Source of the DNA: a virus
Length of the DNA stretch: 52,855 nucleotides
IMG/VR virus record: IMGVR_UViG_3300044995_000307
Span: 1-52,855 of that record
Strand: one strand, 5' to 3'
Each line of letters opens with the position of its first letter. Within the stretch, counting starts at the first letter, position 1. The notes beneath the pieces were generated by a model. The model saw nothing but the letters and a program-made list of their open reading frames with translations, was not told where the DNA came from and did no database searches. The position numbers were made by a program, and so were the translations under genes. Positions 25,213 to 34,120 of the stretch are shown piece after piece.

Positions 25213-26847
25213 ATGAATGAAATTACTAGCCTACACAATGAATTAAAAAAATCGACAGAACATATACTTAGACCACAAGTTTTAAGTATGCTTATAAAAA
25301 ATAATGATAAATTGCTTTCCATATTAATGCAATTGACAAAATTTTTAGATAATGAAAAAAACGTTAGTTTCAAAAGAAGATTATGGCACTTTCAAAATAA
25401 TTGTTATGAAAAAGTTTTATGTAAAGAATGTGGTATCAATTATGCTAATTGGTCAGAAAGTAAAGGTTACACATCTTGTTCAAAAAAGTGTACAGAAAAT
25501 AAAAAGAAAAAAATATTCTTAGAAAAATATGGCGTAGATAACCCTAATAAATCACATTTAATTAAAGCTAAAATAGAAGAAACTAATAAAAAGAAATATG
25601 GCAGTAAAACAGTTTTTGGAACTAAACATTTTAAAGATATATTGGGTGTTGATAACCCAATGAAAAGCGACATTATTAAAGAAAAAAGAAAATTAGCTAT
25701 ACTTCAAAAATATGGAGTAGATCATACGTCAAGGACTACTGAAGTAAAAAACAAAATAAAAACATATTTAGAAAATAATAAAAAAGATATTGCTGTAAAA
25801 GTAAAAAAATCTCTAAAGGAAAAATATGGCGTTGATAATCCAATGAAGAGTGATATTATAAAAAATTTAATAAAAGACAAATTTATAAAAAATCATAAGT
25901 TAGATGGATTCACCTTAATTAATATAAATAACGGTAAATTTGAATTTAATTGTCACACATGCAATAATGACTTTGTTATAGATAAAACTACCTATTATAA
26001 TAGAATAAAAAATAACATTAGCATATGTCCAGAGTGTTTTCCTTTAAATAATAAATGGAGTAATTTAGAAAATGAATTACTTAAATTTATTGAAGAAAAT
26101 TATGATGGTGTTATTATTAAAAATGATAGAGAAGTTATAAAACCAGAAGAAATAGACATTTTGTTACCAGAATTAAAAATAGGAATAGAGTTTAATGGCT
26201 TGTACTGGCACAGTAGTATTAACAAAGAAGTTAATTATCATAAAGAAAAAGAATTAGCATGTAGAAAAAAAGGAATCCAATTAATACAAATCTGGGAAGA
26301 TGACTGGATTTATAAAAAAGAAATGATAAAAGGAATACTACTCAACAAATTCAATAAAAGTAAAAAAATATTTGCTAGAAAAACTACATTAAAATTAATT
26401 AACTATAAAGAGTTTAGTAAATTTATAAATGAAAACCATTTGCAAGGAAGTATTCCAGCAAATTTATATTATGGATTGTATAGTGACAATTATTTAGTAT
26501 GTGCTATGAGTTTTAGAAAAGAAAAAGAAATATGGGAAATATCTAGACTAGCTACAAAAATAGGCTATTCAGTAATAGGTGGAGTTAGCAAAATATTAAA
26601 ATCATTTGAAAAATTAGCAAAACCAAAAACTTTAATTTCTTATTGTTGCAAAGATTACTTTAATGGCAACACTTATTTAAACGTTGGTATGAAACTAGTT
26701 AAAGAAACAAAGCCAAGTTTATTTTTTGTTAATAAAAAATTCGATAAGAGAATTAATAGAAGAAGATTACAAAAATCAGACCAATCAGAATATTATAAAG
26801 TTTATAACTCTGGCAATTTGTTGTTCATTAAAGAATACTATTCTTAG
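25213..26847 (+). CDS. VSR-like (EDxHD-type) homing endonuclease, intact
   Basis: The 544-residue paralog of the gene at 20658 has a zinc finger (CKECGINY, CSKKC), DNA-binding repeats EKYGVDNPMKSDIIK (~110-220), a second Cys cluster (CHTC, CPEC), the nuclease core EIDILLPELKIGIEFNGLYWH with YHKEKE and LIQIWEDDW (~310-375), and the C-terminal domain (ENHLQG, YYGLYS, WEISRLATK, VIGGVSKIL, YFNGNTYLNVGM). It lies in reverse orientation between the polymerase C-terminal fragment and gp46; its stop overlaps the gp46 stop by 4 bases. The position suggests its insertion caused or accompanied the polymerase split. Confidence 0.83.
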   Translation: MNEITSLHNELKKSTEHILRPQVLSMLIKNNDKLLSILMQLTKFLDNEKNVSFKRRLWHFQNNCYEKVLCKECGINYANWSESKGYTSCSKKCTENKKKKIFLEKYGVDNPNKSHLIKAKIEETNKKKYGSKTVFGTKHFKDILGVDNPMKSDIIKEKRKLAILQKYGVDHTSRTTEVKNKIKTYLENNKKDIAVKVKKSLKEKYGVDNPMKSDIIKNLIKDKFIKNHKLDGFTLININNGKFEFNCHTCNNDFVIDKTTYYNRIKNNISICPECFPLNNKWSNLENELLKFIEENYDGVIIKNDREVIKPEEIDILLPELKIGIEFNGLYWHSSINKEVNYHKEKELACRKKGIQLIQIWEDDWIYKKEMIKGILLNKFNKSKKIFARKTTLKLINYKEFSKFINENHLQGSIPANLYYGLYSDNYLVCAMSFRKEKEIWEISRLATKIGYSVIGGVSKILKSFEKLAKPKTLISYCCKDYFNGNTYLNVGMKLVKETKPSLFFVNKKFDKRINRRRLQKSDQSEYYKVYNSGNLLFIKEYYS

Positions 26848-29507
26848 ACAGATTCTTTAGCATTTACTATTTCTAAATTACTAAATCCATTAGTATTTTT
26901 AATATTTATATAATTGTCAAAATAGGAATTGCTAATTGGAGAATGATTTACTACCAATATCTTTATCTTATAAATGTCTACGATATATTTTTTTAATAAA
27001 TCTAATGTTATATTTATATTTTCAGAATGTAATGATGAAAATACTTCATCATAAAAACAAAAGTTAATTCCTGGATATCTAGTTATCATTAATTTCATAA
27101 TAGAGATTAATATAGCAGTATCTATCATTTTTTTCTGACCAGTACTAATATTTGATATTTCTCTATGATTTCTGTATAATATTGGCTTAAATTCAGAATT
27201 GAATTTGCATCGAATATTTATATTTTGCTCCAGTAATATTGAGTTGATATTATTGTTTATCTCTGGAGTATAATTTTTAATGATATAAGACTTGATACCA
27301 GCATCTGATATAGTTTTTTGAAAAATTAAATGATTGATTAAATATTCTTTTTTGTTTTCTAATAAAGATAGCTTTGCTTCTTTTTCTTCTTGTAATTTTT
27401 TTAATTTGGCTTCCTGTGATAATAGATGGCTGTCTATTGAATCAGAATTTATTTTGTTTATCTCTTCTTTAATTAGTAATAATCGTTGTGTAACGTTTGA
27501 TATTAATTCACTATTATTTTTAAGTAATTCCTCTTTTACTTTAAGAGAATTTATATCTTCATTATGACTATTTATGTTAGCAATATCTACGTTAGTATTA
27601 TAATAATCACCTAGTTCTGATTTTTTAGCTTGTATAAATGATTCTAATGCAGATTTATCTGATTGTAGTTTTATTATTTTATTAATTATGTTATCTAAAT
27701 GATTTTTTTTAGGTAATAAGTTACTTTTTATAGCATTTAATTCATTTGTTATTGACTCTTCATCTATTGGCTCTTCTACAAAATTAGAAAATTTTTCTTT
27801 ATTGTTATTAATAAAAAACTCTAAAGAGTTAATTTCTTTGTCCAGATTTAATAATGAAGATTTAACAAAATATAAATCCTCTTTTTCTAATTTAATTAGG
27901 TCTTTTTCTAAATGTAATATTTCTTTTTCAAGATCGTTAATGTCTTCTATATTAAAATTTTCATTTAATAAAGAATCATATTCTGGAATTCTGGTAAATC
28001 CACTTGTTAAATCCTTTATTCTATAATCACTATTGATAATGGATTGCTTAATAATTTCAATTCTTTTACCACAATCATGAAGTAATATTTCTTGAGATTC
28101 TAATAATTTAGCGTTTTCTACAAATGTTTTTTCTAATGTTTCTAATTCATCTTTTATTTCTACCAAATGTGACTTATGAGAATCTGAACTTAATTCTGTA
28201 TAGCATGTTGGACAAATACCATTCTCATAAGCTTTTACAATGCTTTTGTTCTTTGATATTTCTTTTTGTAAATCTTGGGATATATTTTTGTATGATTTTA
28301 TTAAATCATTTATCGATGAAAATAATTTTTCTTCATTAAATAAAGCAGTTTTATATTGCTCTAATTCATCATTACATTGTTTCAGTAATTCTTTATTTTC
28401 TTTAGATTTTTTATAATATAACTTTAATTCCAATAATTTTTTCTTTTCTTGTAAACTTGACTGTTTCTCTTGCAAACTTCTTTCTAATAAAGATAAACTT
28501 TCTTTTTTTAAAGATTCTTCGCTTTTAAGTTGTTCTAATTTAGACAATTGGTCTTGGAAAAATTTGAACTCTTTTATTAATGATAATTTATCAAATTTTT
28601 TATTTATATTCAATATGCTTTCATTGATAATGTTAATTTCATTAGTAGTATCATTTTTTTGTTTAGAAAGTTCTTCTAATTGTAATATAATATTTTTTAA
28701 TTCAGATTCTTTTAGTACAGTAATATAATTGAGTATTGATACTTTTAATGATTTTATTTCTTTTTTAAGAGAGACGTCTGTTGTTTGTAACTGTTTTAAA
28801 TATTCTTCCTTTTGATTTAATTCATTGGTAAGCTCTTCAAATTTTTTCTTTTTTTCTTCTTTTTGATTTTTTATATAATCATCTATATTTTCTTTAATAC
28901 TTAATATCAAATTTTCATTTGAGTCGATTTCGTATTCTAATTTTTGTATTTCTTGTTGTATTAATGATATTTCTTTAGATACAGAGGTAAACATATCATT
29001 TAATACAAAAAAAGAAAATAATCTGTCTCTTATTTTTCTACAATCATCCGCTGATAATTCTAAAAAAGATTTTGATTGCCCAATTGCAGGATTTACTATA
29101 TTGTTGAATAACTGATACGGATACTCTAATATGTTTTCTTTAATGAACTTTTTAGTTTCTGGAATCAAGCCAGTATTTTCTGGAGATTCACTATCCCCTT
29201 TAAAAACTTTTAAAGAATTTAAAGATGAGATACCATAGTTAGATTCTATTCTCCAAATAGACCCATCTCTTTTTTTATAATAAACACAAATAAATCCATT
29301 ACCATTAATTTCATTTGCTATTTCTTTTACTGGAATTGAATCATATTCTTGATAAAGACCTATTTTGATTATTTTTATTATAGAACTTTTACCAACACCA
29401 TTTTGTCCACATACTTGCGTAAAATTACCTAATTTATCAAAATCAATTTCTTGCATTGTGTTACCATACGCAAATATATTTTTAAATTTTACTTTTAATA
29501 TAGCCAT
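26844..29507 (-). CDS. SbcC/Rad50-like recombination nuclease subunit (T4 gp46-like)
   Basis: The 887-residue protein is the ATPase subunit of the gp46/gp47 (Rad50/Mre11) end-processing nuclease. Walker A GQNGVGKSS (34-42), two long coiled-coil arms, a zinc-hook CPTC near residue 432, and a C-terminal lobe with signature STGQKKM (~789) and Walker B FCFYDEVFSSLHS (~819). It is longer than T4 gp46 (560) owing to the coiled coil. The gp47 gene is immediately upstream with one base between them. Confidence 0.9.
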   Translation of the reverse strand: MAILKVKFKNIFAYGNTMQEIDFDKLGNFTQVCGQNGVGKSSIIKIIKIGLYQEYDSIPVKEIANEINGNGFICVYYKKRDGSIWRIESNYGISSLNSLKVFKGDSESPENTGLIPETKKFIKENILEYPYQLFNNIVNPAIGQSKSFLELSADDCRKIRDRLFSFFVLNDMFTSVSKEISLIQQEIQKLEYEIDSNENLILSIKENIDDYIKNQKEEKKKKFEELTNELNQKEEYLKQLQTTDVSLKKEIKSLKVSILNYITVLKESELKNIILQLEELSKQKNDTTNEINIINESILNINKKFDKLSLIKEFKFFQDQLSKLEQLKSEESLKKESLSLLERSLQEKQSSLQEKKKLLELKLYYKKSKENKELLKQCNDELEQYKTALFNEEKLFSSINDLIKSYKNISQDLQKEISKNKSIVKAYENGICPTCYTELSSDSHKSHLVEIKDELETLEKTFVENAKLLESQEILLHDCGKRIEIIKQSIINSDYRIKDLTSGFTRIPEYDSLLNENFNIEDINDLEKEILHLEKDLIKLEKEDLYFVKSSLLNLDKEINSLEFFINNNKEKFSNFVEEPIDEESITNELNAIKSNLLPKKNHLDNIINKIIKLQSDKSALESFIQAKKSELGDYYNTNVDIANINSHNEDINSLKVKEELLKNNSELISNVTQRLLLIKEEINKINSDSIDSHLLSQEAKLKKLQEEKEAKLSLLENKKEYLINHLIFQKTISDAGIKSYIIKNYTPEINNNINSILLEQNINIRCKFNSEFKPILYRNHREISNISTGQKKMIDTAILISIMKLMITRYPGINFCFYDEVFSSLHSENINITLDLLKKYIVDIYKIKILVVNHSPISNSYFDNYINIKNTNGFSNLEIVNAKESV

Positions 29508-29508
29508 A

Positions 29509-30654
29509 TTAATCAGTTATTTCTTTATTAAATTCTCTATATAAATCGTCAAATTTCTTTACTAGAAAATCTTTTACAACATCGTTCAATACTACCTCTT
29601 GCTTTTCAAGTATAACAGCAGACAGTTCATTTATAAATTTATTATAATAATCGTTTATTGATAAAAATTCATTATTTTGTGACTCTTCAAAATCGTCATT
29701 GTATATAGTACCTATTGGGTCAAATCTTATACTCTTATAAGAATCTATATTAGAACTAATGAAATTTGTATTAAATGGCTTTAAAGATCCAGGAACAAGT
29801 AATCTTACAAATTTATTACTTAGTATTTCCTTAGCTTCACTTACTTCTTTGTTTATTAAATTGACATAATTTTCTACAAGATATTTTGGACTTACCTTAT
29901 TTTCTATAACTTTTAATTCATTTGTTAAATAATCATAAACTTCTACATAATTAGAATTACCTTGCTCTTGCCATCTCGTTTGATAAGGGCTACCGATATA
30001 TTTTACATTTTTTATTATTTGTCTTGTATGAATATGACCCATTATTACTTCATTAAAAGTTTGAAAATCATTGACAGACAAATTATTTTCTTTTTCTACT
30101 GGTAACCCCTCTTTAGAAAACCCATATATGTCGTTGTGGCCATATAAATTATAGCACCCATCTTCTTTTGCTTGTGAAACAAATGAATTAAATTGATTTT
30201 TATCATGTATATATGGTATCAATAAATTCTTTCTGCCATTTATGTCATTAACATAAAAAGGCTTATCTATGATATAAGAATTTTTTATTAGAGAAAATGA
30301 AAAATTAGCATTAATTTCTATCTTATCGGTAAAAGGTGTATCATGATTACCAACTAAGAAGAATAATTGTACATTATTGATTTTAGCAAGCTCTAAATTA
30401 AGTGAAAGAAAATAACAAAAAATAGTAACATCTATTGTTTGCTTTTTATCAAATTGATCACCTAAAAATATTATAGAAATATTCCTGTTAGGATTACTCA
30501 ACGACAAATCCTTTACTAGAGGTATTAATATTTTTTCATAGAATTCTTTTGTAACGTTAAACATTTCTAAAGAATTCTGATTTCTTCCTACATGTAAATC
30601 TCCTACCCTAACCGTTAAATCTAATTGAAGGCAATTTAACAAACTTATAGACAT
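29509..30654 (-). CDS. SbcD/Mre11-like recombination nuclease subunit (T4 gp47-like)
   Basis: The 381-residue metallophosphoesterase has all the Mre11 motifs: GDLHVG (18-23), FLGDQFDK (~65), VGNHDTPF (~102), GHND (~165) and MGHIHTR (~208). Together with the gp46-like protein it resects DNA ends for recombination-dependent replication. The operon order MazG, possible clamp, 235-residue gene, gp47, gp46 recalls the T4 47-46-45 replication block. Its ATG overlaps the stop of the preceding gene. Confidence 0.9.
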   Translation of the reverse strand: MSISLLNCLQLDLTVRVGDLHVGRNQNSLEMFNVTKEFYEKILIPLVKDLSLSNPNRNISIIFLGDQFDKKQTIDVTIFCYFLSLNLELAKINNVQLFFLVGNHDTPFTDKIEINANFSFSLIKNSYIIDKPFYVNDINGRKNLLIPYIHDKNQFNSFVSQAKEDGCYNLYGHNDIYGFSKEGLPVEKENNLSVNDFQTFNEVIMGHIHTRQIIKNVKYIGSPYQTRWQEQGNSNYVEVYDYLTNELKVIENKVSPKYLVENYVNLINKEVSEAKEILSNKFVRLLVPGSLKPFNTNFISSNIDSYKSIRFDPIGTIYNDDFEESQNNEFLSINDYYNKFINELSAVILEKQEVVLNDVVKDFLVKKFDDLYREFNKEITD

Positions 30655-31361
30655 TAAAACAATTTTTTACTGTTAATACTAACTCTACTACTTAATCCAA
30701 GTATTAATTGCTCTTGATGATCAATATCTAATATTTCATACACTAGTTTCTCTTCTGCATTAAAATAGTCACAAAATATTATAAACAAATCTATAAATTC
30801 TATTTTTAAATTACTGGATAAAAAGTGATAAAATTTTTTAAATATGATTTGTAATTCATCTTTATTCAAGAAATTTATAATATTGTCTATTGGTTTAATA
30901 TCATCTATTAATACTTTTTGTATGATTTTAGACTTATCATAAACTAACATATAGTTATCATCAATATTATTCATTATAAAATAATAACCCTTTAATTTTT
31001 TGACAATAACTGGGCAATCCATAGGAAATTTTTTATCAAGAATAGGTATTAATGATTTAAATCTATGGTCTTCATTAACTAGATTTGATAAAAATTTGCT
31101 TATATAAAAAAGTATTTCTTGATTGTCATATTTGTCTGAATGTTTTACTAAATTTTTAGTAAAAGATTCAGTAAAATCTATTTGCTGTTCCAAATTTGAT
31201 ATATTGCTAGAGTACATTTCAGCTATCATTTCATCATCGAACATTTTTTCAAGTTCTTCTAAAGAGCATTCATAATAAGAACATAATATTTTTTTAGCCT
31301 CTTTTAAAGATTTACAATTGCTAAAATCTATTATCTTATAATTTTTTTCTTCTTTAGACAT
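30654..31361 (-). CDS. Hypothetical protein, 235 aa, in the gp46/47 operon
   Basis: Not recognised. Acidic, mostly helical soluble protein (LKEAKKILCSYYECSLEELEKMFDDEM near the start). It lies between the possible clamp gene (one base after its stop) and gp47 (overlapping), so a replication or recombination role is likely from position. Confidence 0.65.
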   Translation of the reverse strand: MSKEEKNYKIIDFSNCKSLKEAKKILCSYYECSLEELEKMFDDEMIAEMYSSNISNLEQQIDFTESFTKNLVKHSDKYDNQEILFYISKFLSNLVNEDHRFKSLIPILDKKFPMDCPVIVKKLKGYYFIMNNIDDNYMLVYDKSKIIQKVLIDDIKPIDNIINFLNKDELQIIFKKFYHFLSSNLKIEFIDLFIIFCDYFNAEEKLVYEILDIDHQEQLILGLSSRVSINSKKLF

Positions 31362-31362
31362 A

Positions 31363-32190
31363 TTACTCTTTTACTAAAGTATTAAAAAAGATAGAATTTT
31401 CATTTTCTTTAATTAAAATGAAGTAATTATTGTTGGGAGATATTTTTATATTAACTTCAATATCACTTTCAGAAGAAACATAATCCAATATAGTCAAAAA
31501 AGAATTCAAAACAATTTTTTCATCTTTATTATAAAAAATTTTAATGTTTTTAACATCATCTATAGATTTAACCCAACTATCTCCTTTTTTACTACAAAAT
31601 GTTGGTAATTTGTCTTTTTCTAATATTATTCTATAGTATCTTTCTGTGTCTACTGTTGTGCTAGAATCTGTAAATAATTTTGTATAATTTTGTATTTCTT
31701 TTATGAACTCTAAAGATACATTGAAAGAACATACACATGGCATAGTTTCATTAGACAGAATACTATTCCAAATAGTATCATTTAAAAAAGGCATTTGAGA
31801 GAATTCAAAATCACTAGTATGAAGTTTTATGCTGGTATTCTTGTTTTTAAATAATATAGAAGAACAAACGTTATTATCACCATTTCTTTTAAAAAGAAAT
31901 TCCCCATCTATTTTTTCATTTTTTGTTTTTATCAATGATTCTACTACTTTAATAAGCTTTGTAGTACTAGACATTGGCAACAATATTTTACCATCTATAT
32001 TATCTGATTTTGTAAATGGATTTTGTAATCTTCTGTAAATTAAATATGATTTGCTAGAAGGATGTGCCTTTGTATAAATGCTATCATTAGTAACTTCTAA
32101 TATCTGCTTGTTGTTGATATCAGAAAATTTAAGAAAATTTAAAAATTCCCTTAAAGAAAGTTCACTAAATTTAATTTTATTTGTATCCAT
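31363..32190 (-). CDS. Possible sliding clamp-like protein (T4 gp45 position)
   Basis: The 275-residue protein has alternating strands and helices arranged as two similar halves (LSLREFLNFLKFS... and FNVSLEFIKEIQNYTKLF...), ending in a strand-rich region (VNIKISPNNNYFILIKEN). The size, two-domain pattern and placement with gp47 and gp46 fit a T4 gp45-like processivity clamp, but I see no diagnostic motif. An unrelated replication protein is the main alternative. Confidence 0.4.
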   Translation of the reverse strand: MDTNKIKFSELSLREFLNFLKFSDINNKQILEVTNDSIYTKAHPSSKSYLIYRRLQNPFTKSDNIDGKILLPMSSTTKLIKVVESLIKTKNEKIDGEFLFKRNGDNNVCSSILFKNKNTSIKLHTSDFEFSQMPFLNDTIWNSILSNETMPCVCSFNVSLEFIKEIQNYTKLFTDSSTTVDTERYYRIILEKDKLPTFCSKKGDSWVKSIDDVKNIKIFYNKDEKIVLNSFLTILDYVSSESDIEVNIKISPNNNYFILIKENENSIFFNTLVKE

Positions 32191-32192
32191 TT

Positions 32193-32702
32193 TTATAGTA
32201 TTTCGTTAATATCAGTGTTACTAGAAATTTTGTCTAAATCATCAAATTTTTCTTTTGGTCTAGGCTGATATATTACATTTCTGCCTTTAGGATATCTTTC
32301 ATTAAGTTTTAATACATTATATTTTATAATATCCATTAAAGTAAAATTAAATAATTTTAATAATACCATATAATACCACAATAAATCTCCCATTTCTGAT
32401 TTTAACTTGCTTTTATCAAGCTTTTTACCATGATAAATTGATTTTCTTATTAAAGAAGTAATTTCTCCAGACTCTTCGTTAATTCCCATTATCACAGAAG
32501 ATAGCTGATCTGAACGATTTTCTATAATAGATTCATTGAATCCTCTTATGCAATACTCTGAATATTTGTTAATATAGTCATTATGACTTCTTGTAATATA
32601 ATTGTTGGTTGGAAAAACTATTTTAAAGAAAAATATTTTAAAAACTTTATACTCTCTTAAAAGAGAATGATCTTTTTTATCTAATAATTCATATAGTCTC
32701 AT
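32193..32702 (-). CDS. MazG-like nucleotide pyrophosphohydrolase (candidate MazZ)
   Basis: The 169-residue enzyme has the all-alpha NTP pyrophosphohydrolase metal site: EESGE (76-80) and EMGD (103-106), i.e. ExxE-x22-ExxD, with helix YHGKKLDKSKLKSE between. MazG family enzymes split (d)NTP to (d)NMP and pyrophosphate. In phages with 2-aminoadenine DNA the member MazZ makes dGMP from dGTP for PurZ; the PurZ-like gene at 41725 makes that role plausible here, but sequence alone cannot fix substrate choice. First gene of the gp47/gp46 operon; TGAAAC lies 29 bases upstream, with TATAAT nearer the ATG. Confidence 0.82.
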   Translation of the reverse strand: MRLYELLDKKDHSLLREYKVFKIFFFKIVFPTNNYITRSHNDYINKYSEYCIRGFNESIIENRSDQLSSVIMGINEESGEITSLIRKSIYHGKKLDKSKLKSEMGDLLWYYMVLLKLFNFTLMDIIKYNVLKLNERYPKGRNVIYQPRPKEKFDDLDKISSNTDINEIL

Positions 32703-32730
32703 TGCTATTATAAAATATTAACAAAAGTTG

Positions 32731-32736
32731 GTTTCA
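32731..32736 (-). promoter_or_regulatory. TGAAAC motif upstream of MazG operon
   Basis: Minus-strand TGAAAC, then 18 bases, then TATAAT, which ends only about 6 bases from the MazG ATG. Lies between the hairpin at 32754-32789 and the gene. Member of the recurrent set. Confidence 0.32.
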
Positions 32737-32753
32737 TCTTTAAATACAATTAA

Positions 32754-32789
32754 TTTTTTGCCTGAACTTAAGTAAGCTCAGGCAAAAAA
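32754..32789 (-). terminator. Hairpin after the 140-aa gene
   Basis: TTTTTTGCCTGA / TCAGGCAAAAAA form a 12-bp stem with a small inner CTTA/TAAG helix. It lies about 20 bases after the stop of the 140-residue minus-strand gene and before the MazG operon. T-run 5', A-run 3' polarity as in the other gene-end hairpins. Confidence 0.6.
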
Positions 32790-32808
32790 AATATGAATTA
32801 AATTTATT

Positions 32809-33231
32809 TTATTCGCTTGTTTCTGATTCGCTTGTTTCTGATTCGCTTGTTTCTAATTTATCTAATATTTCTTGAGCTAATGTTACTGTTTTTTCTATTT
32901 CAGGAACAAAAGGAATTGTTTGTTTTATAAAAAATTCTTCATTAATGATTTCTTTAGAAAACAATCTTTTACCAGCATCATATTCTAAAAATGATGCTGC
33001 ATAGATCATTTCTGCAGTATCTGCTGGATTGTCATTATTTAAAGACAATAATTCTTTAAAACTGACTGGTACTGCTAAAGAACCTTTATAATCAAAAATT
33101 TTTTTAGCAACTTTTAAAAAATCTGCTTTTGAAACACCAGATTTTAATTCTACTAAATAACCATTTATTACCTGTCTTTCAACAGTTGGTTGAACATTAC
33201 TGATTAATTGTGATTTAACTATTGTAGCCAT
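32809..33231 (-). CDS. Hypothetical protein, 140 aa, with SETSE repeat tail
   Basis: Unknown protein with a folded ~120-residue domain (KSGVSKADFLKVAKKIFDY, TVTLAQEILDKLE) and a C-terminal tail of three SETSE repeats encoded by three 15-base repeats. The following strong hairpin and its own divergent promoter region (66 bases to the plus-strand gene at 33298) suggest an independently expressed, abundant product, perhaps structural. Confidence 0.62.
   Translation of the reverse strand: MATIVKSQLISNVQPTVERQVINGYLVELKSGVSKADFLKVAKKIFDYKGSLAVPVSFKELLSLNNDNPADTAEMIYAASFLEYDAGKRLFSKEIINEEFFIKQTIPFVPEIEKTVTLAQEILDKLETSESETSESETSE
32811..32855 (-). repeat. Three 15-bp direct repeats (SETSE tail)
   Basis: Three consecutive copies of ATTCGCTTGTTTCTG on the plus strand (the last differing by one base), at 32811-32825, 32826-32840 and 32841-32855, encode the acidic SETSE tail. 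Copy number probably varies by slippage. Confidence 0.9.
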
Positions 33232-33297
33232 TTTTAATTTTAATTTTGATTTGAATGATATTTATTAATATATATACACAACCCAAAATTAAAAAAT

Positions 33298-33780
33298 ATG
33301 ATAGATGATGATTTAATAGAACAAGAAATGAGAAGAATAAATGGCTTCAATGAAGAAGACATCATAGAAGAAAATGATTATCCTTACCAAGAAAAAGAAA
33401 TTATAGAAGAAAATGATAATATTGACTTTTATGGAAACATAAAAGTTATGATGAAAGATGGCTTGCCTTATCTGCCACCAGAAAATTCAATAATTGAAAA
33501 AGAAACAACTAACAATCAGCAACCAATACAAAAAAGTTCTAATACAAATAATAAAGAAATATTAATATTGCTAGAAAAAGCAAAAAAAGAAGAAATAGAA
33601 CTGACGATTAAGATAAGTACAATTAAGAAGAGTTTATTTAATGTATTAATGGAAAATTTCCCAGAGGATAAAGAAAAAATATTAGAAATCTTATCTGATG
33701 GTATAGATCAATCAGATAGGGAAATGTTGAGATCATCTATAAAAGAATCTATTAAAAAATATTTTGATGAACAAAATTAA
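33298..33780 (+). CDS. Hypothetical acidic protein, 160 aa
   Basis: Unknown. Acidic N-terminal half with two similar segments (IIEENDYPYQEKE and IIEENDNIDFYG), a Gln/Asn-rich linker, and a C-terminal helical coiled-coil-like region (LLEKAKKEEIELTIKISTIKK). First of three overlapping plus-strand genes that end with a baseplate-like protein. Confidence 0.6.
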   Translation: MIDDDLIEQEMRRINGFNEEDIIEENDYPYQEKEIIEENDNIDFYGNIKVMMKDGLPYLPPENSIIEKETTNNQQPIQKSSNTNNKEILILLEKAKKEEIELTIKISTIKKSLFNVLMENFPEDKEKILEILSDGIDQSDREMLRSSIKESIKKYFDEQN

Positions 33781-34120
33781 AATAGTGCTATCAGAAGTTT
33801 TTTTAGATGATGATATATTTCCTGGATACGAACTGATTGATGTTGGTAAAAGCAATTTATTCCAAAAAAACAATGATATAAATATATTTTTTGATGTAAA
33901 AAGATTAATAGAAGAATGTAATAAACTTATATCAAAAAATCAAAAACCACTAGTTATTTTAGTTAACTCAAAAGTAGATAATGAAGCTATATATGATAAA
34001 ATTTTCAATATGAATATACCTTTGTCTTTATCATTAATAATGGAAGAATTTAGAGAAGACAAAAGATTTGAAAAAATCTATACGGTTGATGAAAATTTAT
34101 TAGTAAAAATACATATCTAA
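33767..34120 (+). CDS. Hypothetical protein, 117 aa
   Basis: Unknown alpha/beta protein (IKIVLSEVFLDDD, KPLVILVNSKVD, EKIYTVDENLLVKIHI). The ATG at 33767 is chosen over the TTG one codon earlier; it lies 14 bases inside the preceding gene. Its stop overlaps the next ATG (TAATG). A baseplate role is possible from the neighbour. Confidence 0.58.
   Translation: MNKIKIVLSEVFLDDDIFPGYELIDVGKSNLFQKNNDINIFFDVKRLIEECNKLISKNQKPLVILVNSKVDNEAIYDKIFNMNIPLSLSLIMEEFREDKRFEKIYTVDENLLVKIHI

Noticed and set aside
7040-33297. T4-like late promoter (AATAAATA) before tail tube, tail sheath and 140-residue genes
   Set aside because: Such A/T strings occur in several leaders but are expected often by chance at this base composition, and no gp55-like sigma gene is visible.
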